Below are positions 34,376-42,761 of a stretch of DNA of 64,000 nt, piece after piece. The notes under the pieces are model-generated. The model saw nothing but the letters and a program-made list of their open reading frames with translations, had not been told where the DNA came from and ran no database searches. The position numbers were made by a program, and so were the translations under genes. Each line of letters begins with the position of its first letter. Position 1 is the first letter of the stretch. The DNA comes from DASSQJ01 sp963726295 (GTDB taxonomy: Bacteria; Actinomycetota; Actinomycetes; Actinomycetales; Dermatophilaceae). The stretch lies in assembly GCA_963726295.1 (NCBI GenBank), contig CAVSBW010000011.1, positions 248,001-312,000 of the forward strand. Reading direction: 5' to 3'.

Positions 34376-34931
34376 CGCCCGGCTCCAGCTCCCGTCGAAC
34401 CGTCTCCGTCCACGCCGCCATCGCCGCGTCGACGGCGACCCGGTCGCCGGTGGCGGACAGCTCGAAGAGCAGCCCCCGGGCCATGGCCAGCGACTGCAGC
34501 GCCAGCACGCCGGCCCGGTCGTGGTCGGCGCCCAGCCGCAGGTAGCCGTCGCGCAGCGCGTCGACCCAGCCGGTCGTCAGCCAGCGGCGGAGGGGCTCGG
34601 CGTGCGGCTGCCCCCGCATCGCGTGCGTCGAGAGCTCGAAGAAGAGCGGCGCGAAGACCTGGGCCCGGTCGGCGACGCGCACCCAGAACGCCGCGCCCGC
34701 CTCGAACGGGTCGGGGTGGGCGGCGGCGAGCTCGACGAGGGCGTCCTGCTCGGTGCGCTCGACCGCCTCGACGACGGCGGCGAGCAGTCCCTCGCGGGAG
34801 CCGAAGTGGTAGTTCAGCATCCGGTGGCTCGTGCCGATCCCCGCCGCCAGGGTGCGCAGGCTGGTGTCACCGACGCCGTGCTCGGCGAACCACGCGACGG
34901 CCCGGGTGAGCAGGTCGTCGCGGGGCGTCAC
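34362..34931 (-). CDS. TetR family transcriptional regulator
   Basis: 189-aa regulator: N-terminal HTH (TSLRTLAAGIGTSHRMLNYHFGSREGLLAAVV) at about residues 22-53, then a variable ligand-binding core. GTG 34931 is the natural start, overlapping the stop of the upstream SRPBCC gene (GTGA). Together they form a two-gene operon governed by a palindrome over the SRPBCC start codon. The ligand is not known. Confidence 0.88.
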   Translation of the reverse strand: MTPRDDLLTRAVAWFAEHGVGDTSLRTLAAGIGTSHRMLNYHFGSREGLLAAVVEAVERTEQDALVELAAAHPDPFEAGAAFWVRVADRAQVFAPLFFELSTHAMRGQPHAEPLRRWLTTGWVDALRDGYLRLGADHDRAGVLALQSLAMARGLLFELSATGDRVAVDAAMAAWTETVRRELEPGVSRG

Positions 34932-35359
34932 GCGCCGGTCCGCCGGGCGCCGGCGGTGCGCTCGAGCGCCTCGGCCTCGCGCGTCACGTACTCGCGGCCC
35001 TTGCGCCCGAGCAGGAGCCGCACGGCGCCGGAGAGCGGGCCGGCCCACTCCATCGACAGCCGGATGGTCGTGCCGTCGGCGTCCGGGGAGAGTGCATGTC
35101 GCCCGGTGCTCAGCACCCCGACGGCGCGGGACTCCCACGTGAACGACCGGTCGGGCACCCACTCCGTGATGGTCCATGTCGCCCGCGGCAGCCCGGGCTG
35201 CTCGACGACGTAGGCGGCGCCGACCTCGTCGGGCCGCCCGGGGTCGACGGGCCGCACCGCGTCGACGGTGGGGAGCCACGACGCCCAGTCGCGGACCTGG
35301 GACATCACCGGCCAGAGCTCGGCGGCAGAGAGTGAGGAGCGCCTCGTGATCTCGATCAT
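34928..35359 (-). CDS. SRPBCC (START/Bet v1-like) protein
   Basis: 143-aa hydrophobic-ligand-binding fold: MIEITRRSSLSAAELWPVMSQVRDWASWLPTVDAVRPVD begins like polyketide cyclase/SRPBCC proteins, with WTITEWVPDRSFTWES and TIRLSMEWAGPLSG later. It probably binds a small hydrophobic molecule. The palindromic operator TGTACC-N4-GGTACA overlaps its start codon, and the TetR gene follows within the same transcript. Confidence 0.82.
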   Translation of the reverse strand: MIEITRRSSLSAAELWPVMSQVRDWASWLPTVDAVRPVDPGRPDEVGAAYVVEQPGLPRATWTITEWVPDRSFTWESRAVGVLSTGRHALSPDADGTTIRLSMEWAGPLSGAVRLLLGRKGREYVTREAEALERTAGARRTGA

Positions 35360-35374
35360 GTACCAAATGGTACA
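35359..35374 (-). promoter_or_regulatory. TetR operator overlapping start codon and -10 box
   Basis: TGTACC-AAAT-GGTACA, perfect 6-bp arms. On the minus strand TACCAT (35367-35372) forms a -10 box that ends 7 nt before the ATG, so the operator covers -10 box, transcript start and the first base of the start codon. Strong case for autorepression by the operon's TetR protein. Confidence 0.75.
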
Positions 35375-35397
35375 CGCGCCGGTCCCCCGCCGCCACT

Positions 35398-35472
35398 GGC
35401 ACCTTCTCTCCGGATGCCGGAACCTTCACCGAGCGACAAGTAGCGAAGGCGTCGTCCGGTGAAGGTTCCGGC
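35398..35472 (+). repeat. Dispersed palindromic repeat, copy B
   Basis: Matches the complement of 20670-20744 at 63 of 75 positions. Ends in perfect 16-bp arms: 35416-35431 and 35457-35472. It lies between the divergent SRPBCC and purL genes, upstream of the purL -10 box, so here it cannot be a simple terminator of either neighbour. Confidence 0.7.
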
Positions 35473-35516
35473 AGTTCGGGCAGCGGGAGGCCGGCCACAC
35501 ACCTGCGGGCCGCGGG

Positions 35517-35522
35517 TAGCCT
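35517..35522 (+). promoter_or_regulatory. Candidate -10 box TAGCCT of purL
   Basis: Implies a leader of about 50 nt containing GGAG before ATG 35582. The palindromic repeat copy B ends 44 bp upstream. Confidence 0.4.
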
Positions 35523-35581
35523 GACCCGCGGCGGCACCCCGCCACCGACACCCGAGCGCCGCACCCCACGGAGACCGCACC

Positions 35582-38500
35582 ATGGCCTCGTCGCACGACC
35601 TCGTGCTGACCACCGTCCCGGGTGGCAACGCCCTCTCGACCTTCCGCGCCGCCGGGGTGCTCGCGCGGCTGCAGGTCGCCGCGCCGCAGGTGACCGCAGT
35701 GTCGGCCCGGCACGTGCACTGGGTCGCGAGCGCGGAGAAGCTCGACGAGCCGACGCTCGCCACCGTCACGCGACTGCTCACCTACGGCGACCCGTGGACC
35801 GACCCGCCGGCTGCCGCCCACGAGGAGTGCGTCGTCGTCGCCCCGCGCCTCGGCACGCTGTCGCCCTGGGCGTCCAAGGCCACTGACATCGCGCACAGCT
35901 GTGGCGTCGACCTCCGGCGGGTCGAGCGGGTCACCGAGTACCGCATCGACGCGTCCGAGCCCCTCACCGGCGAGCAGTGGGAGTCCTGCGCCCTCCTCAT
36001 CCACGACCGGATGACCGAGACCGTCCTGCGCGACCCGGGGGACGCCGCCCGGCTGTTCGAGGAGCGCGAGGCCGACCCGATGGCCCATGTCGACGTCCTC
36101 CGGCGCGGCCGTGAGGCGCTCGAGGAGGCCGACAGCGAGTTCGGCCTGGCGCTCTCCGACGACGAGGTCGACTACCTCGTCGACGCCTTCCGCGGGCTGG
36201 GCCGCAACCCCACCGACGTCGAGCTGATGATGTTCGCGCAGGCCAACTCCGAGCACTGCCGCCACAAGATCTTCAACGCCGACTTCGTCGTCGACGGCGA
36301 GCCCCGGACCCGGTCGCTGTTCCGGATGATCCGCACCACGGAGGAGGTCGCCGGGGAGGGCACGGTCATCGCCTACTCCGACAACGCCTCGGTGATGGTG
36401 GGCGGCCCGCGGGTGCGCTGGCTGCCCGAGGACACCGACGGTCCGAGCCCCTACCGCGGGCGCGAGGACGAGGTGCACGTGCTCATGAAGGTCGAGACGC
36501 ACAACCACCCGACCGCGATCAGCCCGTTCCCGGGGGCCGCCACGGGTGCCGGCGGGGAGATCCGCGACGAGGGGGCCACCGGCCGGGGGTCGCAGCCGAA
36601 GGCCGGGCTCACCGGCTTCGCGGTCTCGAACCTCCACCTTCCCGGCACCGACGAGCCGTGGGAGCGCGACCCCTACGGCGCCCCCGCGCACATCGCCAGC
36701 CCGCTGGAGATCATGACCGCCGGCCCGATCGGGGCGGCGGCGTTCAACAACGAGTTCGGCCGCCCGGGGCTCGGCGGCTTCTTCCGCGTGTACGAGCAGA
36801 CGGTCGACGGCATCCGCCGCGGCTTCCACAAGCCGATCATGAGTGCCGGCGGCCTGGGCACGATCAGCGCCGACCTCACCGAGAAGGTCCGCTTCCCCGC
36901 GGGGACGCTGCTGGTGCAGATCGGCGGACCGGGCCTGCGGATCGGGATGGGTGGCGGCGCGGCCTCCTCGATGGCGTCGGGGGCGAACGCCGCGGACCTC
37001 GACTTCGACTCGGTCCAGCGCGGCAACCCCGAGATCGAGCGCCGCGCGCAGGAGGTCATCAACCACTGCTGGAGCCTCGGTGCCGAGGACAACCCCATCC
37101 TGGCCGTCCACGACGTGGGCGCCGGGGGTCTGTCCAACGCCTTTCCCGAGCTCGTCGACGGTGCCGGTCTCGGGGCCCGCTTCGACCTGTCCGCCGTGCC
37201 GGTGGAGGAGTCGGGGTTGGCGCCGAAGGAGGTGTGGTGCAACGAGTCCCAGGAGCGGTACGTCGTCGCCATCGCGCCCGAGTCGCTCGACCGCTTCGCC
37301 ACGCTGTGCGCGCGCGAGCGGTGCCCGTACGCGGTGGTCGGCGTGGCCACCGACGACGGCCAGCTCGTGCTCGCACCCGGCCCCGAGGACGCGGAGCACG
37401 ACCTGCGTCCCATCGACATGCCGATGGAGGTGCTGCTCGGGAAGCCGCCGCGGATGACCCGTGACGTCACCCGCGTGGAGTGGACCGGTGACGACCTCGA
37501 CCTCGACGACCTCGACGTCCGTGACGCGGCGTACGCGGTGCTGCGGCACCCCACCGTGGCGAGCAAGCGCTTCCTCGTGACCATCGCCGACCGCACCGTC
37601 GGTGGCCTCACCCACCGTGACCAGATGGTGGGCCCCTGGCAGGTGCCGGTGGCCGACGTGGCCGTGACCCTCGCCGACCACGTCGGTTTCGCCGGCGAGG
37701 CGATGGCCAGCGGCGAGCGGATGCCCCTGGCCGCGGTCGACGCCCCGGCCTCGGGGCGGATGGCGGTGGGCGAGGCCCTGACCAACCTCCTGGCCGCCCC
37801 CGTCGCCCTGCGGTCGGTGAAGCTCTCGTGCAACTGGATGGCGGCCGCGGGCGAGCCGGGGGAGGACGCCGCCCTGTACGACACCGTCGAGGCGGTGGCC
37901 ATGGAGCTGTGCCCCGCGCTCGGGGTCTCGGTGCCGGTGGGCAAGGACTCGCTCTCGATGCGGACGCGGTGGACCGACCCGGTGAGCCGGGAGGCCCGGC
38001 AGGTCACCGCTCCGGTCTCGCTCGTCGTCACCGCCTTCGCCTCGCTGTCCGATGTGCGCGGCACCCTCACGCCGCAGCTCAGGGGCGGTCGCGCCGGCGG
38101 CGACGGCGAGCCGCTCGACACCCGGCTCGTCCTCGTCGACCTCGGCGGGGGGCGGGTGCGTCTCGGTGGCTCGGTGCTGGCCCAGGTCCGCGGCGCCTTC
38201 GGCCGCGAGGTGCCCGACCTCGACGACGCCCTGCACTTCGGGTGGCTCTTCGACGCGATGGCCGACCTGCGCGCGGCCGGGGCGGTGCTGGCGTACCACG
38301 ACCGCTCGGACGGCGGCCTCTGGGCGACCCTGTGCGAGATGGCGTTCGCGGGCGGGTGTGGTCTCGACGTCGGGGTGGTCTCGGTGCCCGAGCTGTTCGC
38401 CGAGGAGCTCGGTGTGGTGCTCGAGGTGCCCGCCGACCGCGTCGACGAGGTGCTCGGCGTCCTCGGCGGCTACGGGCTCGGCGAAGTGAGCCGCACCATC

Positions 38501-39511
38501 GGCGCCCCCACGGCGGAGCGCCGGCTGAAGGTCTGGGTCGGCGGCGACGTCGTGCTGGACGAGCGGGTGGGCGACCTGGCGCAGGCGTGGGACGAGGTGT
38601 CGTGGCGCATCTCCGTGCTCCGCGACAACCCCGGCGCCGCGGACGAGGAGCACGCCGCCGTCGGCTCCGACGACGACCCGGGGCTCGTCGTGGTGCCCTC
38701 CTTCGACCCGCGCGAGGACGTCGCCGCGCCGTACGTCTCCACGGGAGTCCGTCCGAAGGTCGCGGTCCTGCGGGAGCAGGGCGTCAACAGCCACGTCGAG
38801 ACCGCGTTCATGCTCGACCGGGCCGGGTTCGCCGCCTACGACGTGCACATGACCGACCTCCAGGCCGGCCGGGCCGACCTCGCCGACTTCGCCGGGCTCG
38901 TGGCCGCGGGCGGGTTCTCGTACGGCGACACCCTCGGCGCGGGCGAGGGATGGGCCCGCTCGGTGCTCTTCTCCGAGCGCCTCACCCAGGCGTTCCACGG
39001 CTTCTTCCACCGCGAGGACACCTTCGGCCTCGGCATCTGCAACGGCTGCCAGATGTTCGCCGCGCTCGCCGATCTCGTCCCGGGGGCCGAGGCGTGGCCC
39101 CGCTTCACTCGTAACCGGTCGGAGCAGTACGAGGCCAGGCTCACTCTGGTCGAGGTGCTCGCGTCGCCGTCGGTCCTCACCGCCGGGATGGAGGGCAGCC
39201 GGCTCCCGATCGCGGTGGCCCACGGCGAGGGGTTCGCCGACTTCTCGGCCCGTGGCGACGCCTCGTCGGTGCAGGGGGTGGCGCGCTTCGTCGACCACCA
39301 CGGCCGGCCGGCCACGACCCACCCGTTCAACCCGAACGGGTCACCGGGGGGGCTCACGGCGGTCACGACCACCGACGGACGCTTCACGGCGATGATGCCG
39401 CACCCCGAGCGGGTCTCCCGCAACGTGCAGATGTCGTGGACGTCGGGAGACATCGACCACGAGAGCCCCTGGCTGCGGATGTTCCGCAACGCCCGCGTCT
39501 TCGCCGGCTGA
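35582..39511 (+). CDS. purL: Phosphoribosylformylglycinamidine synthase, long single-chain form
   Basis: 1309-aa FGAM synthase that fuses the PurS-like N-terminal domain, the two-fold synthetase core and a C-terminal class I glutaminase. Core motifs: FAQANSEHCRHKIFNADF, KVETHNHPTAISPFPGAATG, GGEIRDEGATGRGSQPKAG, and HDVGAGGLSNAFPEL. The glutaminase has FSYGDTLGAGEGWA, the nucleophile Cys in GICNGCQMF, and MMPHPERV with catalytic His/Glu. This is the form typical of gamma-proteobacteria and eukaryotes; most actinobacteria use separate PurS, PurQ and short PurL, and no purS or purQ is seen nearby. Confidence 0.95.
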   Translation: MASSHDLVLTTVPGGNALSTFRAAGVLARLQVAAPQVTAVSARHVHWVASAEKLDEPTLATVTRLLTYGDPWTDPPAAAHEECVVVAPRLGTLSPWASKATDIAHSCGVDLRRVERVTEYRIDASEPLTGEQWESCALLIHDRMTETVLRDPGDAARLFEEREADPMAHVDVLRRGREALEEADSEFGLALSDDEVDYLVDAFRGLGRNPTDVELMMFAQANSEHCRHKIFNADFVVDGEPRTRSLFRMIRTTEEVAGEGTVIAYSDNASVMVGGPRVRWLPEDTDGPSPYRGREDEVHVLMKVETHNHPTAISPFPGAATGAGGEIRDEGATGRGSQPKAGLTGFAVSNLHLPGTDEPWERDPYGAPAHIASPLEIMTAGPIGAAAFNNEFGRPGLGGFFRVYEQTVDGIRRGFHKPIMSAGGLGTISADLTEKVRFPAGTLLVQIGGPGLRIGMGGGAASSMASGANAADLDFDSVQRGNPEIERRAQEVINHCWSLGAEDNPILAVHDVGAGGLSNAFPELVDGAGLGARFDLSAVPVEESGLAPKEVWCNESQERYVVAIAPESLDRFATLCARERCPYAVVGVATDDGQLVLAPGPEDAEHDLRPIDMPMEVLLGKPPRMTRDVTRVEWTGDDLDLDDLDVRDAAYAVLRHPTVASKRFLVTIADRTVGGLTHRDQMVGPWQVPVADVAVTLADHVGFAGEAMASGERMPLAAVDAPASGRMAVGEALTNLLAAPVALRSVKLSCNWMAAAGEPGEDAALYDTVEAVAMELCPALGVSVPVGKDSLSMRTRWTDPVSREARQVTAPVSLVVTAFASLSDVRGTLTPQLRGGRAGGDGEPLDTRLVLVDLGGGRVRLGGSVLAQVRGAFGREVPDLDDALHFGWLFDAMADLRAAGAVLAYHDRSDGGLWATLCEMAFAGGCGLDVGVVSVPELFAEELGVVLEVPADRVDEVLGVLGGYGLGEVSRTIGAPTAERRLKVWVGGDVVLDERVGDLAQAWDEVSWRISVLRDNPGAADEEHAAVGSDDDPGLVVVPSFDPREDVAAPYVSTGVRPKVAVLREQGVNSHVETAFMLDRAGFAAYDVHMTDLQAGRADLADFAGLVAAGGFSYGDTLGAGEGWARSVLFSERLTQAFHGFFHREDTFGLGICNGCQMFAALADLVPGAEAWPRFTRNRSEQYEARLTLVEVLASPSVLTAGMEGSRLPIAVAHGEGFADFSARGDASSVQGVARFVDHHGRPATTHPFNPNGSPGGLTAVTTTDGRFTAMMPHPERVSRNVQMSWTSGDIDHESPWLRMFRNARVFAG

Positions 39512-39548
39512 CGCCCGCGGCGACCGTGGCTGAGGCCGGACCCGCTCC

Positions 39549-41744
39549 TCAGCCGTCGAGCACGACGAGGCGCTGGGTGGCGCGGGTCATCGCCACGTAG
39601 CGGTCGACGGCGCCCTGCACCCCGTCGCCCAGGCGGTCGGGGTCCACGAGGACGACGAGGTCGAACTCGAGGCCCTTCGCGAGCTCGGGGGGCAACGAGC
39701 TGACGCGGGGCGGCGGTACGAACCACGGTGCCCCGAGGACGCACGCGACCCCCTCGGGGGTCGTCGCGAGCCACTCGTCGACGACGTCCGTCAGCTCTGA
39801 AACGGGTCCGTACCGTACCGGGATGCCGCTGTCGCGCACCGAGATCGGCACGTTGGCGTCTGGGACGGCGGCTCGAACCACGGGCTCCGCCACCGCCATG
39901 ACCTCGCGCGGGGTGCGGTAGTTGACGTTGAGCGCCGTCACCGCTACCCGGTCGACTCCGACCCGGGCGAGCCGCTCCTCCCACGACTCCGTGAACCCGT
40001 GCCGCGCCTGGGTCCGGTCGCCGACCACCGTGAGGCTGCGTGACGGGCAGCGGCGCAGCACCATCCGCCACTCGGCGTCGGTCAGCTCCTGCGCCTCGTC
40101 GACCACCACGTGCGCGAACGCCGCGGCCAGGGTGTCCGCCTCCCCGGCCGCCGCCGCGTCGTGGCCGGCCAGCGCGGCGCGAAGGTCCTGGCCGCGGAGC
40201 ATCGACATGACCCCGAGGTCGGAGTCGTCCGTCGCGACGAGCTGGTCGACGACGTCCGACATCCGGGCCCGCTCCGCAGCGTCGGCGGTCTCCCGGCGGC
40301 GACGTCGACCGGGCGCCTCCGGGTCGCCCAGCCGCGCCCGTGCGGCGTCGAGCAGCGGGAGGTCCGCCACCGTCCACGCCGACGCGTCCTCACGCTGAAG
40401 GGCGGTGACCTCGTCAGCGGCGAGCCAGGGCGCGCACCGGCGCAGGTAGGCGGGCACCGACCACAGGTCGCCGACGAGCTCGGCCGGGTCCAGCAGCGGC
40501 CAGGCGCGGGCAAGGGCCCGGGTCAGGTCGCCGTGGCGGGCGAGTGCCTGCCGCCGCGCCGTGTGCCTGCCCTCACCGCCGAGGCCGTAGGCGTCGAACT
40601 CGTCCCGTCCCCCCTCGTGGACGCCGTCGTCTCCGAGGCGGTCGAGGACGATGTCGAGCAGCGCCTCCCACACCTCGTCCCGGGCGTCGTTGTGCGGTGT
40701 GCCGGGCCCGGGCGCGTCGAAGGCCTCGGCCCAGTCACTCGGGTGGAGCACCACCTCGCCCCAGGGTGTGACGACCTCCAGGGGACCCTTCGGAGGCTCC
40801 TCGTACAGCGCCACCGCCGGATCGATGGCGTCGACGAGGCGCGCGTCCGCCTTCAGGCCCGCCACCCGGGGGTCCGGCTCGGGCCGGGCCCCGACGCCCT
40901 CGGGAACGAGGTCGCGCAGCGTGCAGGTGCGCACCCCCTCCTCCCCGAGGCTCGGGAGGACGTCCGACACGTAGGCGAGGTAGGGGTCCGACGGGCCCAC
41001 GACGAGCACGCCGCCACGGCGGTGGCCGAGCCGCGGGTCGGAGTAGAGCAGGTAGGCGGTGCGGTGCAGGGCCACCACGGTCTTCCCGGTGCCCGGCCCG
41101 CCGTCGACGACGAGCGCACCCTGCGAGCCGGCCCGGATGACGGCATCCTGGTCCGCCGCGATGGTGCCCAGCACGTCGCGCATCCGGTCGGACCGGCCGG
41201 CGCCCAGGCCGGCGATGAAGGCCGACTGGTCGTCGAGGGCGGAATGCGTGGTGAGCCCCTGTTCGGTGAAGACCTCGTCCCAGTAGTCGACGACGTGCCC
41301 GCCCGACCACCGGTAGCGGCGACGGCTGAGCAGCCCCATCCGGTGTGCGTGCGTGGCCGCGAAGAACGGTTCGGCCGCCGGGGAGCGCCAGTCGACGAGC
41401 AGCGCTCGGCCGTCGGTGCCGGTCAGGCCGAGCCGCCCCACGTACAGCGGCTCGCCGCGGTCCTCCGCGACGACGTGTCCGAGGCACAGGTCGAGGTCGT
41501 AGCGCCCTAGCAGGCGCAGCCGCCCGCTGAGCCGGTGCACCTCGAGGTCGCGCTCCAGGGCCTGCTGGCCGGTACCGGCCGGGGCCCGCCGGGCCGCGGC
41601 AAGGCGGTCGGTGAGCTGGGCGATCGCCTGCTCCAGGCTGTCGGCGATCGCGGCGAAGTGCGCCTCGTCCTCGGCGAGGGCGTCCGGGTCGGCCTTGTGG
41701 GCGAGGCGGTCGGGGAGGGTGAACGCGCTGGTCCGGGGTTCCAC
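39549..41744 (-). CDS. helR: HelR-type RNA polymerase recycling ATPase (rifamycin protection)
   Basis: 731-aa HelD-family ATPase. Long N-terminal charged coil (residues 15-60), Walker A GGPGTGKTVVALHRTAYLL, DEAQELTDAEWRM, GDRTQARHGF, and VNYRTPREVM. HelR proteins displace rifamycins from RNA polymerase and rescue transcription. The assignment to HelR rather than plain HelD rests on an exact rifamycin-associated element 77 bp upstream of the start. GTG 41744 follows GGAG; the frame is open further upstream but without HelD character and across the RAE. Distinct from the HelD paralogue at 20.7 kb. Confidence 0.8.
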   Translation of the reverse strand: MEPRTSAFTLPDRLAHKADPDALAEDEAHFAAIADSLEQAIAQLTDRLAAARRAPAGTGQQALERDLEVHRLSGRLRLLGRYDLDLCLGHVVAEDRGEPLYVGRLGLTGTDGRALLVDWRSPAAEPFFAATHAHRMGLLSRRRYRWSGGHVVDYWDEVFTEQGLTTHSALDDQSAFIAGLGAGRSDRMRDVLGTIAADQDAVIRAGSQGALVVDGGPGTGKTVVALHRTAYLLYSDPRLGHRRGGVLVVGPSDPYLAYVSDVLPSLGEEGVRTCTLRDLVPEGVGARPEPDPRVAGLKADARLVDAIDPAVALYEEPPKGPLEVVTPWGEVVLHPSDWAEAFDAPGPGTPHNDARDEVWEALLDIVLDRLGDDGVHEGGRDEFDAYGLGGEGRHTARRQALARHGDLTRALARAWPLLDPAELVGDLWSVPAYLRRCAPWLAADEVTALQREDASAWTVADLPLLDAARARLGDPEAPGRRRRRETADAAERARMSDVVDQLVATDDSDLGVMSMLRGQDLRAALAGHDAAAAGEADTLAAAFAHVVVDEAQELTDAEWRMVLRRCPSRSLTVVGDRTQARHGFTESWEERLARVGVDRVAVTALNVNYRTPREVMAVAEPVVRAAVPDANVPISVRDSGIPVRYGPVSELTDVVDEWLATTPEGVACVLGAPWFVPPPRVSSLPPELAKGLEFDLVVLVDPDRLGDGVQGAVDRYVAMTRATQRLVVLDG

Positions 41745-41820
41745 CGTGGCTGCTCCGATCTCGGTGCCCGCCCGGCCGGTCGGTCGCGCGGGTCCGGCCG
41801 GAGATTCTGCGCGCGGATGG

Positions 41821-41839
41821 GGGCCTTGCCGCAAGCCCC
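41821..41839 (-). promoter_or_regulatory. Rifamycin-associated element (RAE)
   Basis: On the minus strand: GGGGCTTGCGGCAAGGCCC, 19 nt, identical to the RAE consensus as I remember it from work on rifamycin-inactivating enzymes and HelR. It faces helR. A CAGAAT hexamer (41803-41808, minus strand) could be the -10 box, which would put the RAE over the -35 region. Confidence 0.85.
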
Positions 41840-41914
41840 CCGGTGCGCTGTATGTTGGTGGTGGCGGAGGGCAGGCGCCCTCCTCCTCGCGCGTCGCGGG
41901 ACGTCGGCCGAGGG

Positions 41915-42721
41915 TCAGCGACGGCGCCAGGCCCCCCGTTCCGGGGGGTCGGGGGACGCGGCGGTGTCTCCCTCCGCTGCGCTGAACCGGCGCGCCGAGG
42001 GCAGCCGCCGACGCACGTCGGCACCGGGCAGGACCCCCGTCGGGAGCGCGGCGGACGCAGTGGCCCGGCGCAGCGTGTAGAGGTCCAGCGGCGAGCTCGA
42101 CGCGACGAGCACGAGGTTGCCGTACCGCTTTCCCTTGAGCACCTCGTGGAGGCCCACGAAAGCGGTGTGCGGCAGCGACTCCCGTGCCGATGCCTCCACC
42201 CGGGCCACGTAGCGCATCCCCGGCTCGTCGGCGACGTTGGCGAGCAGCAGTCCGCCCGGTCGCAACACACGTGCCACCTCGGCGAACCACTCGACGGTCG
42301 TCAGCGACGCGGGCGTGCGCCCACCGGAGTAGGCGTCGAGCACCACGAGGTCGGCGCTGCCGTCGGCGAGCGCACCGACGCCCTCCTCACCGGTCACCGG
42401 GCGCACCCGGATGCGGTGCCCACGCGGCAGGGGCAGCTCGCGGCGCACCGCCTCGGTGAGGGCGGCGTCCGGTTCCAGCACCACCTGCGGCGAACCGGGC
42501 CGGGTGGCGTGGAGCCACCGGCCGAACGTGAGCCCGGCGCCCCCGACGTGTGTGACGCGGAGGCGGCCCTCCGGGAGCAGGGCGTCGGCGCAGAGCGCGA
42601 GGTGCTGCACGTACTCGAACTCCAGACGCTCGGGGTCGTCGAGGTCGACCGCCGACTGCGGCTGGCCGTCGACGACCACCGTGACGAGCGGGCCCTCCCG
42701 CTCGAACTGCACCTCCGCCAC
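41915..42721 (-). CDS. Spermidine synthase-like protein
   Basis: 268-aa protein of the SpeE/PMT fold. Motif I THVGGAGLTFGRWL, acidic residue ending the next strand in VVLEPDAALTEAV, then DLVVLDAYSGGRTPASL and WFAEVARVLRPGGLLLANV. It lacks the N-terminal membrane part of fused MFS-spermidine synthases. Whether it transfers aminopropyl groups is uncertain; many actinobacterial homologues are uncharacterised. GTG 42721 leaves the divergent acyl-CoA dehydrogenase promoter free. It is upstream of helR on the same strand, separated by 170 bp that contain the RAE. Confidence 0.75.
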   Translation of the reverse strand: MAEVQFEREGPLVTVVVDGQPQSAVDLDDPERLEFEYVQHLALCADALLPEGRLRVTHVGGAGLTFGRWLHATRPGSPQVVLEPDAALTEAVRRELPLPRGHRIRVRPVTGEEGVGALADGSADLVVLDAYSGGRTPASLTTVEWFAEVARVLRPGGLLLANVADEPGMRYVARVEASARESLPHTAFVGLHEVLKGKRYGNLVLVASSSPLDLYTLRRATASAALPTGVLPGADVRRRLPSARRFSAAEGDTAASPDPPERGAWRRR

Positions 42722-42731
42722 GGCGCCAGCG

Positions 42732-42737
42732 TAGGAT
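42732..42737 (+). promoter_or_regulatory. Candidate -10 box TAGGAT of acyl-CoA dehydrogenase gene
   Basis: Gives a leader of about 20 nt with GGAAGG before ATG 42762. Confidence 0.4.
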
Positions 42738-42761
42738 CCGAGCCCCGTCGGAAGGACCACG

